DNA of 64,000 nt from SZUA-378 sp036652815 (GCA_036652815.1 JAVVVE010000002.1:1-64000), one strand, 5' to 3'; counted from the first letter of the stretch, positions 8,426-17,028 are shown. The notes: generated by a model not told the origin, from the letters alone. A program made the numbers and translations.

Positions 8426-10696
8426 TTATTTACCGTCCTCGTAAAATGCGGTTCCGTTTCTTCCTGCTCCTTTTACAACATAGAGTGCATCATCTGCTTC
8501 TTTATATACCTGTTCAAAGGTTTTTTGTTCTCCATCACAGACTGTAATCCCAATACTGCAGGATAACGTTATCCCGCCCGGCATTGGCGTCTGAATCTGT
8601 TCTACCTGACTACAGATGGTTTTTGCCAGTGCTTTCACACTTTGATGTGTTCTGATTCCTCTAAAGAAAGCGCAGAATTCATCTCCACCTATTCTGCCTA
8701 CAATATCGGTTGCACGTGCATAATTACGAAGTATATCTCCGATTTGCTGCAAAACTTCATCTCCAAAGAGATGTCCGTAGGTATCATTCACTTTTTTAAA
8801 ATGGTCGATGTCCAGAATCATCATAACACCTGTTTTTATACCATCCAGAGTAGCTAATTTTTCGCTGATATATTTTTGAGTGGCTCCCTTATTATAGACT
8901 CCTGTTAAGGAATCACGTTCTGCCTTCTGCTGTAATGCAAGAGATTTCTTTTTATCATTATCTACATTTTTCACATACAGATAACCCTTTCTCTCTCTTG
9001 TAGTACTGTCTGTTAGTAAACGCAGAATATCTTTCATCCAAACATTGGTACCATCCGGATTCAATACTTGATATTCTACTTCCAGCTCTTTTTTCCCTTG
9101 TTCAAAGGCATCCAGTACGCTGCCTTTGGTTAATGTGTTTAAGAAAGCACTGCGGTCATGCTCGCTCATTCTTTTTAAAGACACCTGTTCCATATAAGCC
9201 TGATATGGCGTATTAGGCGGTACTTCCTCGCATCTTACATCATGTACCTGACAGCTCTCAAAGATATCTTTTGAGAAATTAATGGTATAGGTTGCCATCA
9301 CATCCGCTAAAACAGCCTGATGATATTGTTCTTCCTGTTCATTGGCGATCTCTGCTTCTCTTTGTCTGGTAATATCGGCAATCAGTCCAACCGCCCGTGT
9401 TACCACCGCATGCTCGTCCGGGATGCCTGTCAGAGATATTCGATACCAACCCACTTCACCTTGTATATTCTTCGCTTGCACAATACAATCTTTCTGAAGT
9501 GCACCCTCTTGTATCTGATTCAGAATATGCTGTATCTCACGCACAGAATCTTCTGTCAATGTCCCATCTGCAAGGAAATGATTCCCCGCTGCTTCACGAC
9601 TGATTACAATATCCTTCGCTCCATCCGTAAGATCGGTATAGAGGATGGTATTATGTATGAGGTCATACTCAAATATGATGTTGGACGTGTTTTGCAATGC
9701 AATACGAAACCGTTCCTCACTCACAGCTATTCGTCTCGCCTGTTCTGCAATAGAATCACTCTGCATCTGTAATTCCTCGTTCTGTGCAGTCAGTTCATCT
9801 GCCTGTTCCTCTAACAAAGCTGTCTTATCTTCCAGATTATTCTGTAATTCTACAATATCGCTAATATCAGTCACAACGCTGATTAATACCCTGCGTCCTT
9901 CTTTGTCTATCGTCTGGCGACCGTGTTCAATAATCCATACCAGCGAACCATCCTTTTTTCGCAGCCGAAATCGCAATGTATAATCTTCCTCTTCCGGGAT
10001 GCGCCGTTCAAGATGATACTTCACATATTCTTTATCTTCCTGATAGATTACCTCGGAAAGATCTTCTCTGAACGTATTCTCAAATTCTTCTTTGGAGTAT
10101 CCCAGCATCCTGGCCACACTATCATTCAAAAAATAAAGTGGATATTTGCCATCTACTACATAAACACCAAAAATACCGCCCGACAAACTGGCATTCATGA
10201 GTTCAAAAGTGCTGTCACGCAGTTCTGCCCGCAGTTGTTTTAATGTCTGGTCAGCAAATGCCATGGGATAAGTCTCAATACTTTCTTCGGTAAGACCTTG
10301 CGGAATGGCATAAGTAGCACAAATATACCAGTCTCCCTCACGAAAGACCAGTGTGAGTAGTTGGATGAACCGACTCAAAGAGGTCTGTTCTTTACAGATC
10401 TTTTTAAGGGTTATTTTTGCATAAACACTGGCTGATATCTCTGTGTGCAGCACTACTTTTACATCCTGATACTCTGCCTGATACTCTGCTTGTTCCTCTG
10501 CTTGCTTCTCTTGTTTCATAGTTGTCTGCATGATAGTTCTGAGGGCTTCTTTGGAAGAAGCAAAGCCTTGTTCACCCATTCCTACTCCGATGACATCATC
10601 CACCATGTAAGCAACTGCTTTATCCACATCCCTTTCTATCAGACCCGCTGTCACATATGCATACAATATCTGCTTGATTCTCTCAACATGTTCCAT
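8426..10696 (-). CDS. Diguanylate cyclase with NTF2/SnoaL-like and PAS sensor domains
   Basis: The product has 756 residues with no membrane segment, so it is probably cytoplasmic. Order: an NTF2/SnoaL-like domain (about 1-135), a PAS/PAC unit (about 165-285), a coiled coil (about 285-325), one to two further PAS-like units (about 325-580), and a C-terminal GGDEF domain. The GGDEF motif is intact at 670-674, and RATD at 661-664, five residues upstream, fits the product-inhibition I-site. There is no EAL domain. The predicted activity is synthesis of cyclic di-GMP from GTP under control of the sensor modules; the ligand is unknown. Four chemoreceptors and a FliD-like gene nearby fit a motile cell in which c-di-GMP may tune motility (inference). 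Confidence 0.9.
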   Translation of the reverse strand: MEHVERIKQILYAYVTAGLIERDVDKAVAYMVDDVIGVGMGEQGFASSKEALRTIMQTTMKQEKQAEEQAEYQAEYQDVKVVLHTEISASVYAKITLKKICKEQTSLSRFIQLLTLVFREGDWYICATYAIPQGLTEESIETYPMAFADQTLKQLRAELRDSTFELMNASLSGGIFGVYVVDGKYPLYFLNDSVARMLGYSKEEFENTFREDLSEVIYQEDKEYVKYHLERRIPEEEDYTLRFRLRKKDGSLVWIIEHGRQTIDKEGRRVLISVVTDISDIVELQNNLEDKTALLEEQADELTAQNEELQMQSDSIAEQARRIAVSEERFRIALQNTSNIIFEYDLIHNTILYTDLTDGAKDIVISREAAGNHFLADGTLTEDSVREIQHILNQIQEGALQKDCIVQAKNIQGEVGWYRISLTGIPDEHAVVTRAVGLIADITRQREAEIANEQEEQYHQAVLADVMATYTINFSKDIFESCQVHDVRCEEVPPNTPYQAYMEQVSLKRMSEHDRSAFLNTLTKGSVLDAFEQGKKELEVEYQVLNPDGTNVWMKDILRLLTDSTTRERKGYLYVKNVDNDKKKSLALQQKAERDSLTGVYNKGATQKYISEKLATLDGIKTGVMMILDIDHFKKVNDTYGHLFGDEVLQQIGDILRNYARATDIVGRIGGDEFCAFFRGIRTHQSVKALAKTICSQVEQIQTPMPGGITLSCSIGITVCDGEQKTFEQVYKEADDALYVVKGAGRNGTAFYEDGK

Positions 10697-10849
10697 GTGA
10701 TAGTTCTCCTACTATATCTATATTACAACTATATTACCTGCCTAATTGTACCATCAAACAAATTGAATTACCATATAAAATATTTTTTATATATAATAGT
10801 AGTTCTTCTCCACTATATGTTTTATCCAAACTTGATTTTTAAATGTAAA

Positions 10850-10893
10850 AGAAAAAAATTCCACCACTCATATTTCTACAAGTGATGGGATTC
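10850..10893 (-). terminator. Intrinsic terminator of ppdK
   Basis: A twelve-base arm pair (10857-10868 / 10881-10892) with one mismatch is followed on the minus strand by a run of eight T. The rest of the gap 10697-10905 is AT-rich, and I see no clear promoter for the cyclase in it. Confidence 0.8.
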
Positions 10894-10905
10894 TATTATT
10901 CTCTT

Positions 10906-13527
10906 CTACTTTTGATTCAAAGCCGCCTGTGCTGCTGCAAGTCTGGCAATCGGTACACGGAATGGAGAACAGGATACATAATCCAAACCTATCTTATGGC
11001 AGAATTCCACACTGCTTGGATCTCCCCCATGCTCCCCACAGATACCGAGTTTAAGACCCGGTTTGGTTGCACGTCCTTTTTTCGCTGCCATCTCTACGAG
11101 TTGACCTACTCCGTTGAGATCTAATCTGGCAAATGGATCTGATTCGTAGATCTTAGCCTTGTAATATTCATCTAAGAATTTACCAACATCATCTCTTGAG
11201 AATCCAAATGTCATCTGTGTCAAATCATTGGTTCCAAAGGAGAAGAATTCTGCTTCTTCCGCAATCTCATCTGCTAATAATGCAGCTCTTGGTATCTCAA
11301 TCATCGTACCAATCTTATAAGTAATCTTAGAGCTGAACTCCCTTTTAACCTGTTCTGCTGTCTCAACTACTACATCTTTTACAAATTTCAATTCTTTTTT
11401 ATCGCCAACTAACGGAATCATAATCTCCGGAACGATTTTGTATCCTTTCTCATTAGATACTTCGATCGCCGCTTCTATCACTGCCCTGGTCTGCATTTTG
11501 GCAATCTCCGGATAAGTAACCGCCAATCGACAGCCTCTATGTCCCATCATCGGATTAAATTCATGCAGAGAATCACATACATTCTTTACTTCCTCAACAG
11601 TCATGTTCATCATCTCTGCCATCGCTTCGAGATCTTCAAGCTCTGTAGGTACAAATTCATGTAATGGCGGATCTAAGAAACGTATCGTTACCGGTCTTCC
11701 TTCCATAACCTCATAGATACCCTTAAAGTCAGCCTTCTGATAAGGAATCAGTTCATTCAAAGCCTTCTCACGAATAACGGCTGTTCTGGATAAAATCATC
11801 TGACGAATCTTAGGGATCCTTTCAGGATCAAAGAACATATGCTCTGTACGGCATAAGCCTATCCCTTCTGCTCCAAACTTAATGGCATTGGCAGCATCCG
11901 CAGGTGTATCTGCATTGGTTCTTATCTTAAGTGTTCTGTATTGGTCTGCCCAAGCCATGATTCTTCTGAAATTACCGCTAATCTCTGCTTCTTCCGTCTT
12001 AATATCTCCATAATAGATTTTACCGGTAGAACCGTCTAATGAGATATGATCTCCTTCATGGATAATCTCACCACCCAGTTCAAATACCTTACGATGTTCA
12101 TCAATCACGATCTCACCGCATCCTGATACACACGCAGTTCCCATACCTCTGGCAACTACTGCTGCATGAGAAGTCATACCGCCGCGAACCGTCAGGATAC
12201 CTTCTGCTGCATGCATGCCTTCGATATCCTCAGGTGATGTCTCAAGGCGAACCAGAATGGCTCTTGATCCTCTTTCTTTGGCTGCTTTGGTATCTGCTGC
12301 TGTGAAATAGACCTTACCTGCTGCTGCTCCCGGAGATGCCGGCAATGCCTGTCCAATGACTTTACCCTCTTTCAATGCCTTAGCATTAAAAGTAGGATGT
12401 AACAACTGATCTAATGATTTCGCATCGATTCTCAGAACTGCCTCTTCCGGTGTAATCATCTTTTCATCTACCAAATCACAGGCAATCTGCAGTGCTGCCG
12501 GAGCGGTTCTCTTGCCATTACGTGTCTGTAAGAAGAATAGTTTTTCATCTTCAATCGTAAATTCCATATCCTGCATATCACGATAATGTTTCTCTAATTT
12601 CTCTGCTATCTGGATAAACTGCTCGTAACATTTTGGCATATCTTCTGCTAGCTTGGTGATAGGCTGCGGTGTTCTGATGCCTGCTACGACATCTTCGCCT
12701 TGTGCATTAATCAGATATTCTCCATAGATACCTTTTTCACCGGTTGATGGATTCCTTGTGAAAGCCACCCCTGTTCCGGAGGTATTACCCATATTACCAA
12801 ACACCATAGCCTGTACACTGACTGCAGTACCCCAATCTCCCGGGATATCATTCATTCTACGGTAAATAATGGCACGTGGATTATCCCAAGAACGAAATAC
12901 TGCCTTAACAGCTTCCATTAATTGCTGTCTTGGTTCTTGTGGAAATGCGGTTCCTTTTTCCGCAACGTAAATAGCTTTAAACTGATTGATGATATCTTTC
13001 ATATCATCTGCTGTCAGATCTGTATCAAATTTTACACCTTTAGATGCCTTAATCTGGTCTAAGACTCTCTCAAACTTAGATTTTGGTATCTCCATAACAA
13101 CATCTGAAAACATCTGAATAAATCTTCTATATGAATCATAAGCAAATCTTGGGTTTCCTGTTTTCTTGGCAAATCCTTCCACAGATACATCTGTCAATCC
13201 GAGATTTAAGATCGTATCCATCATACCCGGCATAGATGCTCTTGCACCGGAACGTACCGATACCAGTAGTGGATTTTTAATATCTCCAAATTTCTTACCC
13301 TGCTGCTCTTCTAACTTCTGTAAAGCATCAAAAATCTGTTTTTGGATTTCGTTTGTAATCTTCTGCTCATTCTTGTAATAATCCGTACAAGCCTCTGTTG
13401 TTACCGTAAATCCTTGTGGAATCGGTAATCCCAGATTCGTCATCTCTGCTAAGTTGGCACCTTTACCACCTAGTAGATTCTTCATTTCTGCATTACCTTC
13501 TTCAAATAAGTACACCCATTTCTCCAT
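10906..13527 (-). CDS. ppdK: Pyruvate, phosphate dikinase
   Basis: The product has 873 residues, full length. It interconverts PEP, AMP and PPi with pyruvate, ATP and Pi, and in fermentative Clostridia often works in glycolysis. The N-terminal ATP-grasp part has SVRSGARASMPGMMDT (about 90-105); the central phosphohistidine is H454 in GGMTSHAAVVARGMG; the C-terminal PEP-binding barrel has GTNDLTQMTFGFSRDD and the catalytic Cys in CGEHGGDPSS. GGAGGAA precedes the ATG. It is single-gene, with its own promoter at 13610-13638 and a terminator-like hairpin in its leader. It lies near gpmI and eno, whose product it consumes or supplies. Confidence 0.97.
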   Translation of the reverse strand: MEKWVYLFEEGNAEMKNLLGGKGANLAEMTNLGLPIPQGFTVTTEACTDYYKNEQKITNEIQKQIFDALQKLEEQQGKKFGDIKNPLLVSVRSGARASMPGMMDTILNLGLTDVSVEGFAKKTGNPRFAYDSYRRFIQMFSDVVMEIPKSKFERVLDQIKASKGVKFDTDLTADDMKDIINQFKAIYVAEKGTAFPQEPRQQLMEAVKAVFRSWDNPRAIIYRRMNDIPGDWGTAVSVQAMVFGNMGNTSGTGVAFTRNPSTGEKGIYGEYLINAQGEDVVAGIRTPQPITKLAEDMPKCYEQFIQIAEKLEKHYRDMQDMEFTIEDEKLFFLQTRNGKRTAPAALQIACDLVDEKMITPEEAVLRIDAKSLDQLLHPTFNAKALKEGKVIGQALPASPGAAAGKVYFTAADTKAAKERGSRAILVRLETSPEDIEGMHAAEGILTVRGGMTSHAAVVARGMGTACVSGCGEIVIDEHRKVFELGGEIIHEGDHISLDGSTGKIYYGDIKTEEAEISGNFRRIMAWADQYRTLKIRTNADTPADAANAIKFGAEGIGLCRTEHMFFDPERIPKIRQMILSRTAVIREKALNELIPYQKADFKGIYEVMEGRPVTIRFLDPPLHEFVPTELEDLEAMAEMMNMTVEEVKNVCDSLHEFNPMMGHRGCRLAVTYPEIAKMQTRAVIEAAIEVSNEKGYKIVPEIMIPLVGDKKELKFVKDVVVETAEQVKREFSSKITYKIGTMIEIPRAALLADEIAEEAEFFSFGTNDLTQMTFGFSRDDVGKFLDEYYKAKIYESDPFARLDLNGVGQLVEMAAKKGRATKPGLKLGICGEHGGDPSSVEFCHKIGLDYVSCSPFRVPIARLAAAQAALNQK

Positions 13528-13555
13528 GTTTTCTATTCCTCCTTCTACTAATCAC

Positions 13556-13596
13556 AAAAAGGACATCCAAAATATATAGGCGATTATCGGATGCCC
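13556..13596 (-). promoter_or_regulatory. Terminator-like hairpin in the ppdK 5' leader
   Basis: Arms 13589-13596 and 13561-13568 pair over eight positions (one G-U) around a 20-base loop and are followed by TTTTT on the minus strand. The hairpin begins a few bases after the predicted start of the ppdK transcript and ends about 28 bases before the ATG, so it is in the leader itself. It could act as an attenuator, or simply stabilise or insulate the mRNA. Confidence 0.55.
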
Positions 13597-13609
13597 CTCA
13601 GATATTATA

Positions 13610-13638
13610 ATTATATCACTATTTAAATGATTTGACTA
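13610..13638 (-). promoter_or_regulatory. Sigma-A promoter for ppdK
   Basis: -35 TAGTCA (13633-13638, four of six), 17-bp spacer, perfect -10 TATAAT (13610-13615). Confidence 0.65.
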
Positions 13639-13704
13639 CCTTTATTCATCTTTTTTTAGTTTATTTTTGTTGTTTCGTGTTTGTTTGTGTTGGATGTTTG
13701 AAAA

Positions 13705-14442
13705 TCAAAGCGAACTATCATAAAATTTCCCACTGGCTTCTACTTTTGGAAAAGTACCATGCTGCGAATAAGTCTTTAGCATCTTAGCGGCTGCAGCAGC
13801 GGCATCATTGCTGATTTGATTTCCTTTTCCCGAAACTTTATCTGCATAAGAGTTATGTCCCTGAAAAAGTGTCTTGAGTGTCGTTATATTCGCTTTTTTA
13901 AGATCTCCCTCATCAATCTCTAATTTATTATCTTTACCGACTGAAATACCCACTTCGCCTAATAGATCCGCATGTTCTTTTGTCATATTAGTCAACCAGA
14001 GTGTTCTTTTCAGCACGCTGCCGGTATCGCTCTTTCCTGCGGAATCAATAAAGGAATTGTATTCTTTGACAAAGTTCTTCATTGCTTTTCCGATTGCTTC
14101 TCTGTCATAATCTTCTACTTCCGTTTCCTTGCCTGTCAACTCATCTTTTGTTTTGATAAGTTTCTTCTCAAATAAAGTTTTGGAATTAACGATAGCATCT
14201 GCTGCCTTTGTCATAGAATCCGCAGAAGTCTTAAGCCGTGACAGGGACTTTTCTGTATCTGTCGTTTCGCTCTTTGCATTCTTTGCATAATAAGCATTTA
14301 AAACTTTTTTATAGCTGCCATTCTTAATACTGGAATAATCTGCCAGATTCACTCCTTGTGGCGTATTGGCATTGCCCATACTTAGATTATTAAATAATGC
14401 TGTAACATCTTTTCCATTATCGACGCTCATTGGGTTTGACAT
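13705..14442 (-). CDS. FliD-like (flagellar cap-related) protein, family otherwise uncharacterised
   Basis: The product has 245 residues, soluble, with no signal peptide. The N-terminal third holds an ADYSSIKNGSYKKVLNAYY segment; the middle is helical. The C-terminal part (VKEYNSFIDSAG, then GEVGISVGKDNKLEIDEGDLKK...LFQG) resembles the C-terminal domain of the filament cap protein FliD, where a disordered N-terminal arm and helical coiled coil frame such a domain. It is much shorter than FliD itself and no flagellar genes adjoin it. GGAGG lies nine bases before the ATG. A sigma-D-like promoter about 70 bases upstream suggests expression with late flagellar genes. A surface or flagellum-associated role is an inference. 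Confidence 0.6.
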   Translation of the reverse strand: MSNPMSVDNGKDVTALFNNLSMGNANTPQGVNLADYSSIKNGSYKKVLNAYYAKNAKSETTDTEKSLSRLKTSADSMTKAADAIVNSKTLFEKKLIKTKDELTGKETEVEDYDREAIGKAMKNFVKEYNSFIDSAGKSDTGSVLKRTLWLTNMTKEHADLLGEVGISVGKDNKLEIDEGDLKKANITTLKTLFQGHNSYADKVSGKGNQISNDAAAAAAKMLKTYSQHGTFPKVEASGKFYDSSL

Positions 14443-14513
14443 ATTTAGTATCCTCCATGATTCTTGTTGTGGCTACATCCTTGATAACCAATTATTACTT
14501 ACTATATACCTAT

Positions 14514-14540
14514 ATATCGGATCATTTGGATAAAATCTTA
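14514..14540 (-). promoter_or_regulatory. Sigma-D (sigma-28)-like promoter for the FliD-like gene
   Basis: TAAG (14537-14540), 15-bp spacer, TCCGATAT (14514-14521), against the consensus TAAA-N15-GCCGATAA: three of four and six of eight, with exact spacing. Confidence 0.55.
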
Positions 14541-14552
14541 AGCTTTCTCAGC

Positions 14553-14602
14553 TTTTAAAAAAAGAACTGATTCGCTCCTTTTAAGTTGCAAACCAGTTCT
14601 TA
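14553..14602 (-). terminator. Intrinsic terminator of the 41-residue membrane peptide gene
   Basis: Arms reading AAGAACTG / CAGTTCTT on the minus strand close a larger stem-loop and are followed by a run of T; it lies eight bases after the small gene's stop. Confidence 0.75.
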
Positions 14603-14609
14603 TACTCTT

Positions 14610-14735
14610 TTATACATCTTCATCATCTCTAAGAGCTGCTACTGCTGATATTACAGAAGAAATAGCCGCTACTACTGCTGCCACAATGATGAGTAGCAGT
14701 CCACCACCTAAGAGTAAAAACATCATACCTTCCAT
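14610..14735 (-). CDS. 41-residue single-span membrane peptide, unknown function
   Basis: ATG at 14735 is preceded by GAGGTG at seven bases, and 41 codons end in TAA. The peptide starts MEGMMFLLLGGGLLLIIVAA, continues as one long hydrophobic Ala/Val/Ile-rich span, and ends in the acidic tail LRDDEDV. An extended -10 promoter lies just upstream and a strong terminator just downstream, so it seems to be a free-standing small gene rather than chance. Its N-terminus is short, and the acidic end would probably face one side of the membrane. No family is recognised. It sits between glgA and the FliD-like gene, but its signals suggest independent expression. Confidence 0.7.
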   Translation of the reverse strand: MEGMMFLLLGGGLLLIIVAAVVAAISSVISAVAALRDDEDV

Positions 14736-14765
14736 TTGAACACACCTCTCTTTTCATATAAACGG

Positions 14766-14774
14766 ATTATACCA
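14766..14774 (-). promoter_or_regulatory. Extended -10 promoter of the small membrane peptide gene
   Basis: The minus strand reads TGGTATAAT: a perfect -10 (14766-14771) with the TG extension. No good -35 hexamer is seen at the usual distance. Confidence 0.5.
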
Positions 14775-14802
14775 CCATTCTTATAAAAAATACAGTGTAA
14801 AA

Positions 14803-16248
14803 TTATCCGATCAGCCAATCATACATAATCTGATATTTGAGGGCTGATACCGTCCAGGAGAAGTCTGCTGCCATAGCTCTGTCTACGATCTTATTCCATT
14901 CGCGCTTCTTATCATAGTAGATTCTCTCCGCATAGCGGACTGCAAATAGCATCTCGTGTGCATTATAGTTGGTAAAACTAAATCCTGTTCCCGTGCTCTC
15001 GAACTCATTATATGCTTCCACCGTATCCTTAAGACCGCCTGTCTCTCTGACAATCGGAATCGTTCCATAGCGAAGTGCCATCAACTGGCTTAATCCACAT
15101 GGTTCAAAAAGAGACGGCATCAAAAATGCATCACAGGCACCATAGATCTTATGTGATAATTCCTCTGAATAGTAGATATTGGCCGATACCTTATTATTGT
15201 ATTTCCAGTCGAAATGACGGAACATATTTTCATAGATCTCATCACCTGTTCCCAATATAACAATCTGAAGATTATCCTGACACATCTCATCCATAATATA
15301 GGCAATGAGATCAAGCCCTTTTTGATCGGTCAGTCTTGATACAATACCTACCATGAATTTTTTGTCATCCTGTTCCAGTCCCAGTTGTTCCTGTAGGGCA
15401 CGCTTATTCTTAATCTTCTCTTTACGGAAATTAATCGCATTGTAATGGTAAGCTAACTGCGTATCCGTCTCGGGATTATACTCTTCATAATCGATGCCAT
15501 TCAGGATACCTCTCAAGTCTCCTGCTCTGGCTGATAAGAGCCCCTCTAAGCCTTCTCCGTAAAAAGAAGTCTTAATCTCTTCTGCATAAGTCTCACTTAC
15601 GGTAGTAATGGCGTCTGCATAGACCAATCCGCCTTTTAATAAGTTTGCGTCCTTATAAGCTTCTAATTTATCAGGGGTAAAGAAATAGTTCGGCAATCCC
15701 GTGATATCCTGCATGGCCTTTACATCCCATTTTGCTTGGAACTTTAGGTTATGTATCGTCATAACTGACTTCATCTCTTTGAAAAAATCTCCTTCGTGGA
15801 AACGTTCTTTCAAATATACCGGGATCAATGCTGTCTGCCAGTCATGGCAATGCACTACCTCCGGTTTGAAATCAATGACCGGCAATGCCGATAATGCCGC
15901 TTTGGAAAAGAATGCAAACTTCATAATATCTTCATAGATATCACTGCTGTATGGCTTATTTCCTTTAAAGAAAGACTCATTATCGATAAAATAATAAGTA
16001 ACTCCGTCTACCACTGCTTCTAAAATACCTACGTATTCGTTGGTCCAATGGAAATCCATATAAAAATGTGTCTTATACTTCATTTGATCTTTCCACTTCT
16101 GCGGAATACAGGTATATTTAGGAAGCATCACCCTAACATCAAAATATTCTTTATCAATGCACTTAGGTAATGATCCAACCACATCTGCAAGACCACCTGT
16201 TTTAATAAAAGGAACTCCCTCTGAAGCCACAAATAATATATTCTTCAT
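14803..16248 (-). CDS. glgA: Glycogen/starch synthase (ADP-glucose dependent, GT5)
   Basis: The product has 481 residues, the family length. It extends alpha-1,4-glucan chains from ADP-glucose. KTGGL at 16-20 is the nucleotide-sugar-binding motif; HCHDWQTALIP, the second Rossmann half with GIVSRLTDQKGLD, and MPSLFEPCGLSQL (acidic catalytic region) are all visible. ATG at 16248 has GGAGG seven bases upstream; a TTG two codons earlier is less likely. It is the only glycogen gene in the window and has its own promoter, so its partners (glgC, glgB, glgP) must be elsewhere. Glycogen storage before sporulation is common in Clostridia. Confidence 0.95.
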   Translation of the reverse strand: MKNILFVASEGVPFIKTGGLADVVGSLPKCIDKEYFDVRVMLPKYTCIPQKWKDQMKYKTHFYMDFHWTNEYVGILEAVVDGVTYYFIDNESFFKGNKPYSSDIYEDIMKFAFFSKAALSALPVIDFKPEVVHCHDWQTALIPVYLKERFHEGDFFKEMKSVMTIHNLKFQAKWDVKAMQDITGLPNYFFTPDKLEAYKDANLLKGGLVYADAITTVSETYAEEIKTSFYGEGLEGLLSARAGDLRGILNGIDYEEYNPETDTQLAYHYNAINFRKEKIKNKRALQEQLGLEQDDKKFMVGIVSRLTDQKGLDLIAYIMDEMCQDNLQIVILGTGDEIYENMFRHFDWKYNNKVSANIYYSEELSHKIYGACDAFLMPSLFEPCGLSQLMALRYGTIPIVRETGGLKDTVEAYNEFESTGTGFSFTNYNAHEMLFAVRYAERIYYDKKREWNKIVDRAMAADFSWTVSALKYQIMYDWLIG

Positions 16249-16284
16249 CCTCAATCCTCCATCTCAATCAGAATCATTGCTTTT

Positions 16285-16313
16285 AGTATACATCATTTTT
16301 ACCTATATGACAA
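16285..16313 (-). promoter_or_regulatory. Sigma-A promoter of glgA
   Basis: -35 TTGTCA (16308-16313), 17-bp spacer, -10 TATACT (16285-16290). Confidence 0.7.
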
Positions 16314-16352
16314 AGAATAATTTTATTTCCTGTAGATACTAATTTAGATATA

Positions 16353-16880
16353 TTAGTCTCGATACAGCAGTCTTATCTTATCTGCAATCAATGCGATGAA
16401 TTCTGAATTGGTAGGTTTTCCCTTTCCCGTATTAATGGTATAGCCAAACAGTGCATCCAGTGTCTCCATCTTACCTCTGCTCCATGCTACCTCGATGGCA
16501 TGTCGAATCGCTCGCTCTACTCTGCTCGGCGTTGTATCAAATCTCTTTGCAATCGAAGGATAGAGCAATTTGGTAATGGAATTGAGCATCTCAATGTCAT
16601 TTACCGACATCATAATCGCCTCTCTTAGGTATTGATACCCCTTAATATGTGCCGGCACCCCTATTTCATGTATCATATCTGTGACATCTTTTTCCAAATC
16701 CCGCTTGATGGCGCTGACCATGGTTGTTTCCGTTTTCTGTTCGTAAGACCTGGGCATCTCTTTTTTCGTAGATGGTACGGTAATCATAATCTGAAATTCT
16801 TTATCTTTACTGAGTAAATCAGTTAGTATTTTAAACATTTGCTCGTTATCTTTTGTCGCTACTACATCAAGTTGCTGCAT
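16353..16880 (-). CDS. spo0A: Spo0A lacking almost the whole receiver domain
   Basis: The product has 175 residues; Spo0A is normally about 260-270. Residues 56-175 are a complete DNA-binding effector domain: DVTDMIHEIGVPAHIKGYQY, the recognition region with TTPSRVERAIRHAIEVAW, and the closing GKGKPTNSEFIALIADKIR. The first 34 residues match only the start of a receiver domain, with KDN where the acidic pair normally sits. The rest, including the phospho-accepting Asp, is absent, and residue 34 runs straight into the interdomain linker. The frame is continuous, so this is an in-frame loss of about 90 residues, not a frameshift. It keeps its normal place after spoIVB, a good sigma-A promoter and a GGAGG site. 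The protein should still bind 0A boxes but cannot be phosphorylated at the usual Asp. Confidence 0.93.
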   Translation of the reverse strand: MQQLDVVATKDNEQMFKILTDLLSKDKEFQIMITVPSTKKEMPRSYEQKTETTMVSAIKRDLEKDVTDMIHEIGVPAHIKGYQYLREAIMMSVNDIEMLNSITKLLYPSIAKRFDTTPSRVERAIRHAIEVAWSRGKMETLDALFGYTINTGKGKPTNSEFIALIADKIRLLYRD

Positions 16881-16964
16881 AATAATCCTCCATTCATGAT
16901 TTTATTGCTTTCCTCGAAATGATACGCTTTAACAATCCATAAAATTCCAATTCTCGCTTTTCCA

Positions 16965-16994
16965 ATTATACCTGTTTGTCTTTTTATGTTGCAA
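16965..16994 (-). promoter_or_regulatory. Sigma-A promoter of spo0A
   Basis: -35 TTGCAA (16989-16994), 18-bp spacer, perfect -10 TATAAT (16965-16970). I found no convincing TGTCGAA 0A box between it and the start. Confidence 0.6.
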
Positions 16995-17028
16995 CACTAA
17001 GGCATCGCAAATATCACCTCAAATATCC

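Noticed and set aside
16881..17028. Receiver domain of Spo0A hidden in another frame upstream
   Set aside because: The gap is too short and I see no receiver-like frame; it holds a promoter and leader only.
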